From Clostridium sp. (lineage in GTDB: Bacteria > Bacillota > Clostridia > Lachnospirales > Lachnospiraceae), in contig JAETQD010000005.1 in NCBI GenBank assembly GCA_021770825.1, positions 103,045-167,044 of the forward strand: a stretch of DNA of 64,000 nucleotides, in the 5' to 3' direction. This document shows positions 50,576 through 59,143 of the stretch, piece after piece; position 1 is the first letter of the stretch, and each line of letters opens with the position of its first letter. Below the pieces are notes generated by a model, which worked only from the letters and a program-made list of their open reading frames with translations, made no database searches and had not been told where the DNA came from. Both the position numbers and the translations under genes were made by a program.

Positions 50576-51064
50576 ATGACACAGGAAGAAAAATACATGC
50601 GGGAGGCCATCCGCCTTGCGAAAAAAGCGGCGGCCCTCAAAGAGGTTCCCATTGGCTGCATCATTGTTCATGACGGAAAAATCATCGGCCGCGGCTACAA
50701 CCGCCGCACCATTGACAAAAACGTCCTGGCCCATGCAGAAATCATAGCCATAAAAAAGGCATGCAAAAAAATCGGAGACTGGCGTCTGGAGGAATGTACC
50801 ATGTACGTGACGCTGGAACCATGTCCCATGTGTGCCGGGGCCATCGTCCAGGCACGGATTCCCCGGGTGGTGATCGGATGCATGAATCCAAAGGCCGGAT
50901 GTGCCGGTTCTGTTCTGGACATGCTCCATGAGGAGGGGTTCAATCACCAGGTGGAGACGGAAATCGGACTTCTCGGAGAGGAATGCTCCCAGATGTTAAA
51001 AGACTTCTTTAAGGCGCTCCGCGAGGAAGGAAAGAGAAAGAAAAAAGGAGAAGAGTTATGTTGA
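50576..51064 (+). CDS. tadA: tRNA-specific adenosine deaminase TadA
   Basis: Zinc deaminase that converts A34 to inosine in tRNA-Arg(ACG). The 162-residue product has the zinc/catalytic motif HAE at 53-55 and PCPMC at 82-86, with EVPIGCIIV near the start and RVVIGCMNPKAGCAGS after the site. ATG 50576 is supported by GGAGA upstream. The last codons overlap the start of the amidohydrolase gene by seven bases. Confidence 0.94.
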   Translation: MTQEEKYMREAIRLAKKAAALKEVPIGCIIVHDGKIIGRGYNRRTIDKNVLAHAEIIAIKKACKKIGDWRLEECTMYVTLEPCPMCAGAIVQARIPRVVIGCMNPKAGCAGSVLDMLHEEGFNHQVETEIGLLGEECSQMLKDFFKALREEGKRKKKGEELC

Positions 51065-52212
51065 TTATCAAAAACGGTACGTTGATTTCCATGGCCGGAA
51101 TCTACAAAGAAACCTATGACGTGGCTGTGGAAAATGGGAAAATTGCAAAAGTAGAAAAAGAAATCATACCCGGACCGGAAGACACCGTCATCGATGCTGC
51201 CGGGAAGTTAGTGACACCGGGATTTATCGAACCCCACTGCCATCTGGGTGTCATCGACAGCGACGGCCAGGACGGCAACGAAATGACAGGCCCCATTCAT
51301 CCGGAGCTGCGCGCCATTGATGCCATCGATTTCCATTCGGAATTATTTGAAAAAGCCCTCCATGCAGGAGTGACCACCGTGGCTGTTGGCCCCGGAAGCG
51401 GAAATGTCATGGGCGGTACATTTGCATACTTAAAAACAGCCGGGGACACCTTAAAGGAGCGTATCATAAAGGAAGAGGCAGCCCTTAAGATGGCCCTGGG
51501 AGAGAATCCCAAAGTTTCCTATGGAAAGAAGGGCCAGACTCCGTCCACCCGCATGGGCTCCGCTGCTCTGATGCGCCAGGCCTTTTATAAAGCAAAGGCA
51601 TACCGTGAAAAATGGCTGGCCCATGAAGAAAAAGTAAAAAACGGAGAGGAATCCACCTTTACATATGACCTGGCCATGCATTCCCTGATGCGGGCCTTCG
51701 ACGGCATGCTGGTGAAAATCCACGCCCATCAGGCCAATGATATTCTGACAGCGCTTCGTGTAGGGAAGGAATTTGGCCTCAACTTAAGTATTGAGCACTG
51801 TACCGAAGGCTGGAAGATGATTGACGATTTAAAGGAAGCAGGCGCTCATTATATCATCGGACCCACCGTCGGAGGAAAAAGCAAGCTGGAGGTGGAGGAC
51901 AAACGGTATGATGCCCCGGCCATTTTAGAAAAGGCCGGAGTGGAATTCACACTGACCACCGACTCCCATGTGATTCCCATGGAGGGATTTCTGCCGCAGG
52001 TTGCAGTTTTAATCAAGCATGGTCTTTCTGAGGAGACTGCATATAAATGCGTAACCATCCGTGCTGCAAGGGCACTGGACATGGAACAGGAAATCGGCAG
52101 CATCGAGCCTGGTAAACATGCAGATGTGGTGATCTGGGCTTCCGAGCCGTTTAAAGCAGGGGGAAGACCGGAAACCATATTGATCGGCGGAAAAATCCAG
52201 TATCAGGCATAA
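51058..52212 (+). CDS. Metal-dependent amidohydrolase (imidazolonepropionase-like group)
   Basis: TIM-barrel amidohydrolase, 384 residues. The metal ligands are in place: EPHCHLG (HxH), KIHAHQ, SIEHC and TDSH, with PGFIEPHCH leading strand 1 and the C-terminal GSIEPGKHADVVIW typical of the superfamily. The true substrate is unknown; close relatives are annotated as imidazolonepropionase-like, dihydroorotase-like or exported amidohydrolases. It starts inside the end of tadA and is followed 17 bases later by a paralogue that has lost these ligands. Confidence 0.85.
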   Translation: MLIIKNGTLISMAGIYKETYDVAVENGKIAKVEKEIIPGPEDTVIDAAGKLVTPGFIEPHCHLGVIDSDGQDGNEMTGPIHPELRAIDAIDFHSELFEKALHAGVTTVAVGPGSGNVMGGTFAYLKTAGDTLKERIIKEEAALKMALGENPKVSYGKKGQTPSTRMGSAALMRQAFYKAKAYREKWLAHEEKVKNGEESTFTYDLAMHSLMRAFDGMLVKIHAHQANDILTALRVGKEFGLNLSIEHCTEGWKMIDDLKEAGAHYIIGPTVGGKSKLEVEDKRYDAPAILEKAGVEFTLTTDSHVIPMEGFLPQVAVLIKHGLSEETAYKCVTIRAARALDMEQEIGSIEPGKHADVVIWASEPFKAGGRPETILIGGKIQYQA

Positions 52213-52229
52213 CAGGCGGGAGGTAAAAC

Positions 52230-53366
52230 ATGATTATCAAAAATTGTACGCTCATTGACGGAGCAGATATCTTTGAAGAGAAAAAAGACATCCGCATTGC
52301 GGAAGGAAAAATAAAGGAAGTGGCAGACTGTCTGGCACCTGAGGGAGACGAAGAAGTCCTGGATGCTGAAAATGCTATTGTGACTCCGGGTATTGTGGAG
52401 CCAAGCTGTCAGCTCGGCATCAACAGCCAGGTACACCGGTTTGAGGAAAATGACGGAGATGACGAAAATCCCATTATGCCGGAGCTTCGTGCCTATGATG
52501 CCTTGAATTTTGAAGATGAGGGCTTTGAAATGGCGCTTCGGGCAGGTGTGACCTCGGTGGTCACAGGGCCGGGTAATTCCAACCTGATCGGCGGAACCTG
52601 CGCGGCTGTAAAAACTGCCGGATGCGGCCGTGAAAAGAGAATCATAAAGCCAGAGGCAGCGTACCGCTTTGTCCTTGCAAGCGGCCCCAGAAGAAAATAC
52701 GGCTCCAAAAACAAATCCCCGCAGACCAGACTGGCTTCAGCAGCCATGATTCGTGACATTCTCCTGAAAGCAAAGGAATATGCCAGAAAGGAGAAGGCCG
52801 GGGAAAAGCAGGAATACCGGATGGAGCTGGCCGCTCTTTCCAGAGTTTTTGACGGAATGCCGGTGCAGATGGTGGCCATGAAGGCCAATGACATGGAAAC
52901 GGCCGTGAGAATCGGCGAGGAATTCGGCCTCAACTATGTACTTACCATGGCCTATGACGCTCCCATTGTCATAAAAGACCTGGACAGAACGGATTTCCGC
53001 TTCGTGATCGGACCCTTGTATGGAACCTCATTTTCCGCAGAAGAAAAGGGACAGTCCCTGGATTTGGGCGCAGTTCTGGAGCGGGAAGGTATTCACGCCG
53101 CCATCTCCACCGGCCATCCGTCCATGTGCCTGGAGATTTTGCAGACCCAGCTCATATTGATGACAGACCGCGGCTTAAGCAGAAAAGAGGCCATTAAAGG
53201 CGTGACTGCATATCCGGCTAAGTATCTGGGGCTGGACTCCAGAATCGGAACTTTAGAGCCGGGAAAAGACGCCGATCTGGTAATTTGGGACGGGGATCCG
53301 CTCCAGTATGACGGCGGTGTAAAGGCCATGTTCATCGATGGGAAAAAGGTGGAAATGCCGCTGTGA
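52230..53366 (+). CDS. Amidohydrolase paralogue lacking metal ligands (predicted pseudoenzyme)
   Basis: 378 residues, clearly a paralogue of the preceding gene along its whole length (IIKNCTLIDGADIF, PELRAYDALNFEDEGFE, RAGVTSVVTGPGN, GTLEPGKDADLVIWDGDP). The metal sites are replaced: EPHCHLG becomes EPSCQLG, KIHAHQ becomes VAMKAN, SIEHC becomes LTMAYD, and TDSH becomes STGH. At least five ligand positions are lost, so hydrolysis by the usual mechanism is not expected. The frame is intact and the gene follows its paralogue by 17 bases with its own GGGAGG, so it is maintained, perhaps as a regulatory or structural partner. Confidence 0.82.
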   Translation: MIIKNCTLIDGADIFEEKKDIRIAEGKIKEVADCLAPEGDEEVLDAENAIVTPGIVEPSCQLGINSQVHRFEENDGDDENPIMPELRAYDALNFEDEGFEMALRAGVTSVVTGPGNSNLIGGTCAAVKTAGCGREKRIIKPEAAYRFVLASGPRRKYGSKNKSPQTRLASAAMIRDILLKAKEYARKEKAGEKQEYRMELAALSRVFDGMPVQMVAMKANDMETAVRIGEEFGLNYVLTMAYDAPIVIKDLDRTDFRFVIGPLYGTSFSAEEKGQSLDLGAVLEREGIHAAISTGHPSMCLEILQTQLILMTDRGLSRKEAIKGVTAYPAKYLGLDSRIGTLEPGKDADLVIWDGDPLQYDGGVKAMFIDGKKVEMPL

Positions 53367-53367
53367 C

Positions 53368-53396
53368 TTGACAAATGGCCGTTATTTAGGTATACT
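53368..53396 (+). promoter_or_regulatory. SRP RNA promoter
   Basis: Perfect -35 TTGACA (53368-53373), 17-base spacer, -10 TATACT (53391-53396). It starts two bases after the stop of the amidohydrolase paralogue; transcription would start at about 53402. Confidence 0.85.
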
Positions 53397-53401
53397 TAAC
53401 A

Positions 53402-53668
53402 GGTCCGTACAGCCGGGGAGTTAGCGGTGCCCTGAACCTGCAATCCGCTAGAGCAGGGGTGATGTTCTGCCTCGGGTGCTTCACTGTGGAGCTGCCCCTG
53501 GTAAGCGGCGTTGATGTTTTGGTCTTACGCAATGGGAATCTCTGAACCGTGTCAGGGCAGGAATGCAGCAGCACTAAGGGGAAGCTCTCATGTGCCGTGA
53601 GGGTGCCGGGACTGAGCTGGCTGCCAGGGTAACGTCTATGGTGGGCATTCAAAGCAGAACGTACGGAT
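53402..53668 (+). ncRNA. ffs: Signal recognition particle RNA, large bacterial (Firmicutes) type
   Basis: About 265 bases of RNA with a strong promoter and no credible coding frame. The 5' and 3' ends pair (TCCGTAC at 53404-53410 with GTACGGA at 53661-53667). The S-domain hallmark is present at about 53550-53580: GTGTCAGGGCAGGAATGCAG, then CAGCACTAAG, containing the Ffh-binding asymmetric loop and GGAA-type tetraloop region. The 5' part, with CCGGGGAGTTAGCGGTGCCC, fits the Alu domain of long Gram-positive SRP RNAs. The RNA partners with Ffh in co-translational membrane targeting. Ends are estimated from the terminal helix. Confidence 0.88.
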
Positions 53669-53740
53669 ATTGAATTATGTAAAAAAGTTGGGCCCGCAGC
53701 CTGTAAAGCGGGGAAGACGAATATAAAGGAGCGCAGTATT

Positions 53741-55249
53741 ATGAAGAAGAAAATCTTACTATTACTGTTGCTCCTTTTTGCGTTATTTGCAGTTGTGTAT
53801 GTGATTCCCGGAATCTTAGACGGTACTTTTCCTTCGGCTCCTGAAAGCGGATTGCCGGAAACAGAAGAGTCGGAGGCGGAAACAGAAACTCTGGAGGAGA
53901 AAACCTTTCCCTATGAGACGGTCTGGACCGAATCGGAGCCGGAAACAGAGGAAACCACACCGCCAGAGACCGATTATGATCCCGGAGAACCCGTGGAGCG
54001 GGAAAAAATCGTGACGGATATTATGTTTGCATCCGACATTCACTACATGTCACCAGATCTTACGGACTACGGAACTGCATTCAATGAATTAATTGATAAC
54101 GGGGACGGGAAAATGGTCCAGTATATGCCGCAGATATGGCAGGCCTTCGCAGAGGAGGTCATTGCCGCCCGCCCGGATGCCCTGGTCTTAAGCGGTGATC
54201 TGACCATAAACGGTGAGCGGGTCAACCACGAAGAGCTGGCTGAAAGGCTTGGGGAGATCGAAGCGGCCGGAATTCCGGTGTTGGTGATTCCCGGAAACCA
54301 TGACATCAACAATCCCTATGCAACCTCCTATTTCGGCGAGTCCCAAAGCTTCATTGAAAACGTGGACCCCATGGGATTCTGGGAAATTTACAGAAGCTAT
54401 GGATATGACGAGGCAGCAAGCTACGCCCCCGATTCCATGAGCTATCTATACATATTGAACGATACCACCTGGCTTCTGATGCTGGACACCTGTATCTATG
54501 AGCCGGACAATGAGGTGGACGGAGAAATCCAGTATGGTACCATGGAATGGATGGAAGAATGCTTAAAAAACGCATACGCAGAGGGCATTACAGTGATTCC
54601 TGTGGGACATCACAATTTACAGGAATTGAGCCGTGTGTACGTGGAGGAATGTGTTCTTCGGAATCATCTGGAGGTCATGGAGATTTTCGAGCGGTATCTG
54701 ACCCCCGTATATTTCAGCGGCCACCTGCATGTACAGCGGATCATGAAACATATTTCCGAACCGGGTATTACGGATGAGGTATACGGAATCTGGGAAATCG
54801 TCAGCAACTCCCTGATCATTCCGCCGTGCCAGTACGGAAACCTGACACTGAACGCAGACGGCAGCCTGTCCTATCACACAAGGAACGTGGATATATCCTC
54901 GTGGGCCGCGAAGCATGGGGAAACCAACCCGGATCTTTTGGACTTCCCGGCCTTCAGCGACACCTATATCCGCTCGGTCATCGGCCGCCAGACGTATAAA
55001 ACCATAGAAGATATCCCCGATGAACTGAGGGAAGTAATGGTTGACTTTTATGTGGATTTATATCAGGACTATTATGCCGGCCGCCAGATCAATTACAGCG
55101 AAAAGAGAAAAGAGTTTGGCTATCAGCTATGGACCAGATTTATGGACCCCAGTATCCAGTACAGGCAGGTGGAAGGAATGATGCGGGACGGCATGGCGGG
55201 CAACAATAACGCAGAAATACCCAATCCCATTTACTTAGAGCGGGAATAA
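53741..55249 (+). CDS. Membrane-anchored metallophosphoesterase
   Basis: 502 residues. An N-terminal hydrophobic segment (residues 4-24, Leu-rich) acts as signal anchor, followed by a Glu/Thr/Pro-rich linker of about 65 residues; the enzyme domain is therefore outside the membrane. Calcineurin-type motifs are complete: ASDIHY (D-x-H), LSGDLT, GNHDIN, VGHHN and FSGHLHV. The C-terminal quarter is helical and specific to this protein group. The substrate may be a cyclic nucleotide, phospholipid or cell-wall phosphate ester; this is not determinable here. It follows the SRP RNA gene and has AAAGGAG before ATG 53741. Confidence 0.9.
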   Translation: MKKKILLLLLLLFALFAVVYVIPGILDGTFPSAPESGLPETEESEAETETLEEKTFPYETVWTESEPETEETTPPETDYDPGEPVEREKIVTDIMFASDIHYMSPDLTDYGTAFNELIDNGDGKMVQYMPQIWQAFAEEVIAARPDALVLSGDLTINGERVNHEELAERLGEIEAAGIPVLVIPGNHDINNPYATSYFGESQSFIENVDPMGFWEIYRSYGYDEAASYAPDSMSYLYILNDTTWLLMLDTCIYEPDNEVDGEIQYGTMEWMEECLKNAYAEGITVIPVGHHNLQELSRVYVEECVLRNHLEVMEIFERYLTPVYFSGHLHVQRIMKHISEPGITDEVYGIWEIVSNSLIIPPCQYGNLTLNADGSLSYHTRNVDISSWAAKHGETNPDLLDFPAFSDTYIRSVIGRQTYKTIEDIPDELREVMVDFYVDLYQDYYAGRQINYSEKRKEFGYQLWTRFMDPSIQYRQVEGMMRDGMAGNNNAEIPNPIYLERE

Positions 55250-55298
55250 ATCTGTTCCAAATGGGTCAAAATAGTGGCAAATACAGGAAAAAGAAGGG

Positions 55299-55346
55299 GA
55301 GAGAGGCAATGGAACATAAATTTTTCTTGCCCCTCTCTTTCCTTTG
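55299..55346 (+). terminator. Hairpin terminator after the metallophosphoesterase gene
   Basis: GAGAGAGGCAA (55299-55309) pairs with TTGCCCCTCTC (55327-55337) with one mismatch, followed by TTTCCTTT. Its right arm is shared with the -35 of the pfk promoter. Confidence 0.5.
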
Positions 55347-55355
55347 TATTATAAT
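55327..55355 (+). promoter_or_regulatory. Promoter of the pfk-dnaX-recR unit
   Basis: TTGCCC (55327-55332), 17-base spacer and perfect TATAAT (55350-55355). It predicts a start near 55362 and a leader of about 47 bases. Confidence 0.7.
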
Positions 55356-55408
55356 TACAAAATGGACATATATGCCGACATGAAGCATCAAGAGAAAGGA
55401 TGGATCAT

Positions 55409-56494
55409 ATGAAGAGAGTTGGGTTCTTAACAAGCGGCGGAGACTGCCAGGCGCTGAATGCGACCTTGCGGGGCGTGGCCAAGGGTCTGTACCATATTTA
55501 CGGTGATGAAGTGGAAATTATCGGATTCGAGGATGGATACAAAGGCTTAATGTATGCCAACTATCATGCCATGAGCCGTTCCGATTTCTCAGGAATCCTC
55601 ACAAAGGGAGGAACCATGTTGGGAACATCCAGGCAGCCGTTTAAGCTGATGCGGGTTCCGGATGAAAACGGGCTTGATAAGGTGGAGCTGATGAAGCACA
55701 CCTATTATAAGCTGAAGCTGGATGCGCTGGTGGTTCTGGGCGGAAACGGAAGCCAGAAAACAGCCAATCTTTTGAGCCAGGAAGGCCTCAATGTGATCGG
55801 ACTTCCGAAGACCATTGACAATGACCTCTGGGGAACCGACATGACCTTCGGATTCCAGAGCGCTGTGGATATTGCCACAAATGCCATCGACTGTATCCAT
55901 ACAACAGCCTCTTCCCATGGCCGTGTATTTATCGTGGAGATCATGGGCCACAAGGTGGGCTGGCTGACTCTTCATGCCGGAATTGCAGGCGGTGCAGATA
56001 TCATTCTGCTTCCGGAAATTCCTTATGATCTGGATGCAGTGGTAAAGAAGATCAAAGAGCGTACCAAGGGCGGCAGCCGTTTCTCCATCCTGGCTGTGGC
56101 AGAGGGCGCAATTTCAAAAGAAGAAGCTGCAATGTCCAAAAAAGAATATAAAAAGAAACTGGAAGAGCGCGCAGAAAAGTACCAGTCCGTGGCCTATGAA
56201 ATCGGTGCACGGATTCAGGAAATGACAGGCCAGGAAATCCGTGTGACAGTGCCTGGCCATATGCAGCGCGGCGGCGCTCCGGTTCCCTATGACCGTGTGC
56301 TTTCCTCCAGAATTGGTGCCCATGCGGCAGATATGATTGACAAAAAGGAATTCGGCAGACTTGTGGTTGTGAAGAACAATGTGATTACGGATATTCCGCT
56401 TGCAGAGTCCGCCGGAAAATTGAAATATGTGGATCCGCAGTCTGAGATTATCAGAGAGGCCAAGCTTCTGGGAATCAGCTTCGGAGACAAATAA
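55409..56494 (+). CDS. 6-phosphofructokinase, mixed-motif clostridial type
   Basis: Phosphorylates fructose-6-phosphate in glycolysis. The 361-residue product has GFLTSGGDCQALNATLRG at the start, phosphoryl-donor loop GGNGSQKT, catalytic PKTIDNDL and substrate residues in MGHKVGWL and GHMQRGGAPVPYDR. Classical ATP enzymes have Gly in both diagnostic positions (GGDGS, PGTIDND) and PPi enzymes have Asp and Lys. Here Gly and Lys are combined, as in the group III / mixed enzymes, so ATP use is likely but not certain. ATG 55409 is eight bases after AAAGGA; ATG 55400 is too close. dnaX starts three bases after its stop. Confidence 0.9.
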   Translation: MKRVGFLTSGGDCQALNATLRGVAKGLYHIYGDEVEIIGFEDGYKGLMYANYHAMSRSDFSGILTKGGTMLGTSRQPFKLMRVPDENGLDKVELMKHTYYKLKLDALVVLGGNGSQKTANLLSQEGLNVIGLPKTIDNDLWGTDMTFGFQSAVDIATNAIDCIHTTASSHGRVFIVEIMGHKVGWLTLHAGIAGGADIILLPEIPYDLDAVVKKIKERTKGGSRFSILAVAEGAISKEEAAMSKKEYKKKLEERAEKYQSVAYEIGARIQEMTGQEIRVTVPGHMQRGGAPVPYDRVLSSRIGAHAADMIDKKEFGRLVVVKNNVITDIPLAESAGKLKYVDPQSEIIREAKLLGISFGDK

Positions 56495-56497
56495 ACT

Positions 56498-58150
56498 ATG
56501 TCATATACAGCACTTTACAGAAAATGGCGTCCGCAGACCTTCGGGGATGTGAAGGGCCAGGACCATATTGTTACAACCTTACAGAATCAGATTTTGTCCC
56601 AGAGAATCGGCCATGCCTACCTGTTCTGCGGAACCAGGGGTACCGGAAAAACTTCGGTGGCTAAAATTTTTGCCAGGGCGGTCAACTGTGAACATCCGGT
56701 GGATGGAAGTCCCTGCGGGGAATGTCCAAGCTGTAAACAGATTCTTGCAGGAACCTCTTTAAATGTGGTGGAAATTGATGCTGCCTCCAACAACGGTGTG
56801 GAAAATATCCGTGAAATCCGTGAGCAGGTGCAGTATCCGCCGACGGAGGGGCGGTTTCGGGTTTATATCATCGACGAGGTGCATATGCTGTCCACAGGTG
56901 CATTTAATGCACTGCTTAAAACCCTGGAAGAGCCGCCGTCCTATGTGATTTTCATTCTGGCCACAACAGAGGTCCATAAAATCCCTATTACGGTGCTCTC
57001 AAGATGCCAGCGGTATGATTTCAGACGGATTACGGTGGATACCATCGCGGACCGTTTAAAGGAGCTGACCGATGCCGAGGGGATGCAGGTGGAGGAGAAG
57101 GCGCTCCGCTATGTGGCAAAGGCGGGAGATGGCTCCATGCGAGATGCCTTAAGCCTGCTGGACCAGTGTGCGGCGTTCCACTACGGGGAAATGCTGACCT
57201 ATGAGCATGTGTTAGATGTGCTGGGGGCAGTGGACAACAGCGTATTCCGGGAACTGTTCCGGGCTGTGGTGGAGCAGAAGACAAAAGACTGCATTCTGAA
57301 ATTAGAGGAAATGGTAATCCAGGGGCGGGAATTGTCCCAGTTCGTGGCAGACTTTATCTGGTTTCTGAGGAATCTTCTGCTTCTTAAAACGGCAGAGGAT
57401 GCGGAAGAACTTTTGGATATGTCGGAAGATAATTTAAAACTTCTGCGGGAAGATGCAGGACTGGCAGATGAAAACACATTGATGCGGTATATCCGTGTGT
57501 TCTCTGAGCTTTCCAGCCAGATTCGCTTTGCCAGCCAGAAACGGGTTCTTATTGAGCTTGCTTTTATTAAGCTTACAAAGCCGGAAATGGAGCAGAGTCT
57601 GGATGCTGTTTTAGAGCGGCTTAACAGGCTGGAACGTCAGGTGGAAGAAGGAATTCCGGCGGCTCCGTGGCCGGAAGGTATGGCTTCGTCCGGCGGCGTC
57701 CTGCCGCAGGGAAGTCCGGAAATATCTGCGGCGGAAAACAATAGCAGCGTTTACAGACAGGAGGCCCCGGGGTCATCCGGCCCGGCTGTGGAACCGAGAA
57801 CGGTGACACTTCCGAAGGCCCAGCTTGAGGATTTGAACCTTATACGAAACGAATGGGGGAAAATCGTCAGAGAAATGGGAATGTCCATCCGGCCCAGCTT
57901 CCGGGAAACGGTGGTGGAGCCGGCAGGCGAAAGCTGTCTTTGTATCGTATTTAATGACTCCATGAATTTTGGGATGGGAAGCCGTCCCAGTGTACTGGGA
58001 GATCTGGAGAGGTATGTGGAACAGACCTACGGGAAATCCATCTACTTTAAAGCGAGACTTCGGGAAAGCGGTGAGCGTCTGGATACCAGATACATCACCG
58101 ATGAAGAATTACGGGAAAATATCCATATGGATATTGTTATAGAAGATTAG
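56498..58150 (+). CDS. dnaX: DNA polymerase III subunit gamma/tau
   Basis: Clamp-loader ATPase. 550 residues: YRKWRPQTFGDVKGQDHI at the start, Walker A GTRGTGKT (45-52), zinc module with Cys64, Cys73, Cys76 and Cys79 (CGECPSC), Walker B YIIDEVHMLS, sensor 1 ILATTEVHKIP and SRCQRYDF with the arginine finger. Domain III follows, then a Pro/Ser-rich linker and a short C-terminal domain, smaller than the tau part of E. coli. The order dnaX-ybaB-recR is the classic conserved cluster. No frameshift site for a separate gamma form was noticed. Confidence 0.95.
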   Translation: MSYTALYRKWRPQTFGDVKGQDHIVTTLQNQILSQRIGHAYLFCGTRGTGKTSVAKIFARAVNCEHPVDGSPCGECPSCKQILAGTSLNVVEIDAASNNGVENIREIREQVQYPPTEGRFRVYIIDEVHMLSTGAFNALLKTLEEPPSYVIFILATTEVHKIPITVLSRCQRYDFRRITVDTIADRLKELTDAEGMQVEEKALRYVAKAGDGSMRDALSLLDQCAAFHYGEMLTYEHVLDVLGAVDNSVFRELFRAVVEQKTKDCILKLEEMVIQGRELSQFVADFIWFLRNLLLLKTAEDAEELLDMSEDNLKLLREDAGLADENTLMRYIRVFSELSSQIRFASQKRVLIELAFIKLTKPEMEQSLDAVLERLNRLERQVEEGIPAAPWPEGMASSGGVLPQGSPEISAAENNSSVYRQEAPGSSGPAVEPRTVTLPKAQLEDLNLIRNEWGKIVREMGMSIRPSFRETVVEPAGESCLCIVFNDSMNFGMGSRPSVLGDLERYVEQTYGKSIYFKARLRESGERLDTRYITDEELRENIHMDIVIED

Positions 58151-58171
58151 AAAATCAGGAGGAATCACACC

Positions 58172-58522
58172 ATGGCAAAACGTGGCGGTTTTCCAGGCGG
58201 AATGCCTGGCAATATGACAAATTTGATGAAGCAGGCGCAGAGAATGCAGCGCCAGATGGAAGAGAAGACAAAAGAGCTGGAGGAGAAGCAGTATACGGCA
58301 GCGGCCGGAGGCGGAGCAGTGACCGTTACGGTGTCCGGTAAAAAAGAGGTTGTATCCGTGAAAATTTCTCCGGAGGCTGTGGACCCGGACGATGTGGAAA
58401 TGCTTGAGGATATGATTGTGGCTGCCGCCAACGAGGCATTCCATAAAATGGAAGAAGATTCCAGCGCTGTTATGGCAGAGCTGACCGGAGGCCTTGGAGG
58501 CTTGGGAGGACTTTCTTTCTAA
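58172..58522 (+). CDS. YbaB/EbfC-family nucleoid-associated protein
   Basis: 116-residue DNA-binding protein that forms a tweezer-like dimer. It has [22 protein letters not shown], split here, as the first helix, the beta sheet [20 protein letters not shown] and the family motif [18 protein letters not shown]. The N terminus is Gly-rich and basic; the C terminus is a [11 protein letters not shown] glycine tail. Its position between dnaX and recR is nearly universal. ATG 58172 follows AGGAGG. Confidence 0.94.
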   Translation: MAKRGGFPGGMPGNMTNLMKQAQRMQRQMEEKTKELEEKQYTAAAGGGAVTVTVSGKKEVVSVKISPEAVDPDDVEMLEDMIVAAANEAFHKMEEDSSAVMAELTGGLGGLGGLSF

Positions 58523-58523
58523 A

Positions 58524-59120
58524 ATGGATTATTACAGCAGTCAAATATCAAAACTGATTGAAGAACTGGGAAAGCTGCCCGGAATCGGAAATAAAACAGC
58601 CCAGAGGCTGGCGTTCCATATTATCAATATGCCGGAAGAGCAGGTGGAACGGCTCTCCAGCTCGATCCGGGATGCAAAACATAATGTCCATTACTGTAAG
58701 GAATGTTTTACCCTGACGGATCAGGAGCTCTGCCCTATCTGCAAAAGTCCGGTCCGCGACCACAGTGTTATTATGGTGGTGGAAAACCCCAGAGACCTGG
58801 CGGCCTATGAAAAAACAGGGAAATTTGAAGGTGTCTATCATGTGCTCCACGGAGCCATTTCCCCCATGCTGGGAATCGGCCCCGGAGATATTAAGCTAAA
58901 GGAGCTGATGACCCGTCTCCAGAAAGATGTGAAAGAGGTTATCATTGCCACCAATTCCAGTCTGGAAGGCGAGACAACTGCCATGTACATAAGCAAATTA
59001 ATTAAACCCACAGGAATCAAGGTAACAAGAATTGCCAGCGGTGTTCCAGTGGGCGGTGATTTGGAATACATAGACGAAGTGACGCTTTTACGTGCGCTGG
59101 AAGGCCGGGTAGAGCTGTAA
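58524..59120 (+). CDS. recR: Recombination mediator protein RecR
   Basis: 198 residues acting with RecF/RecO to load RecA at gaps. Helix-hairpin-helix [18 protein letters not shown] near the start, a four-Cys zinc finger ([10 protein letters not shown] and LCPICKSP), a Toprim domain with [13 protein letters not shown] and [17 protein letters not shown], and the C-terminal Walker-B-like end [19 protein letters not shown] 58524 lies one base after the ybaB stop; an in-frame start upstream inside ybaB was not used. Confidence 0.95.
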   Translation: MDYYSSQISKLIEELGKLPGIGNKTAQRLAFHIINMPEEQVERLSSSIRDAKHNVHYCKECFTLTDQELCPICKSPVRDHSVIMVVENPRDLAAYEKTGKFEGVYHVLHGAISPMLGIGPGDIKLKELMTRLQKDVKEVIIATNSSLEGETTAMYISKLIKPTGIKVTRIASGVPVGGDLEYIDEVTLLRALEGRVEL

Positions 59121-59143
59121 CAAATTTAGGAGATGCGAAAGAA

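Noticed and set aside
53386..53652. Protein-coding frame on the minus strand
   Set aside because: It lies within the SRP RNA gene, whose promoter, terminal helix and S-domain motif are clear.
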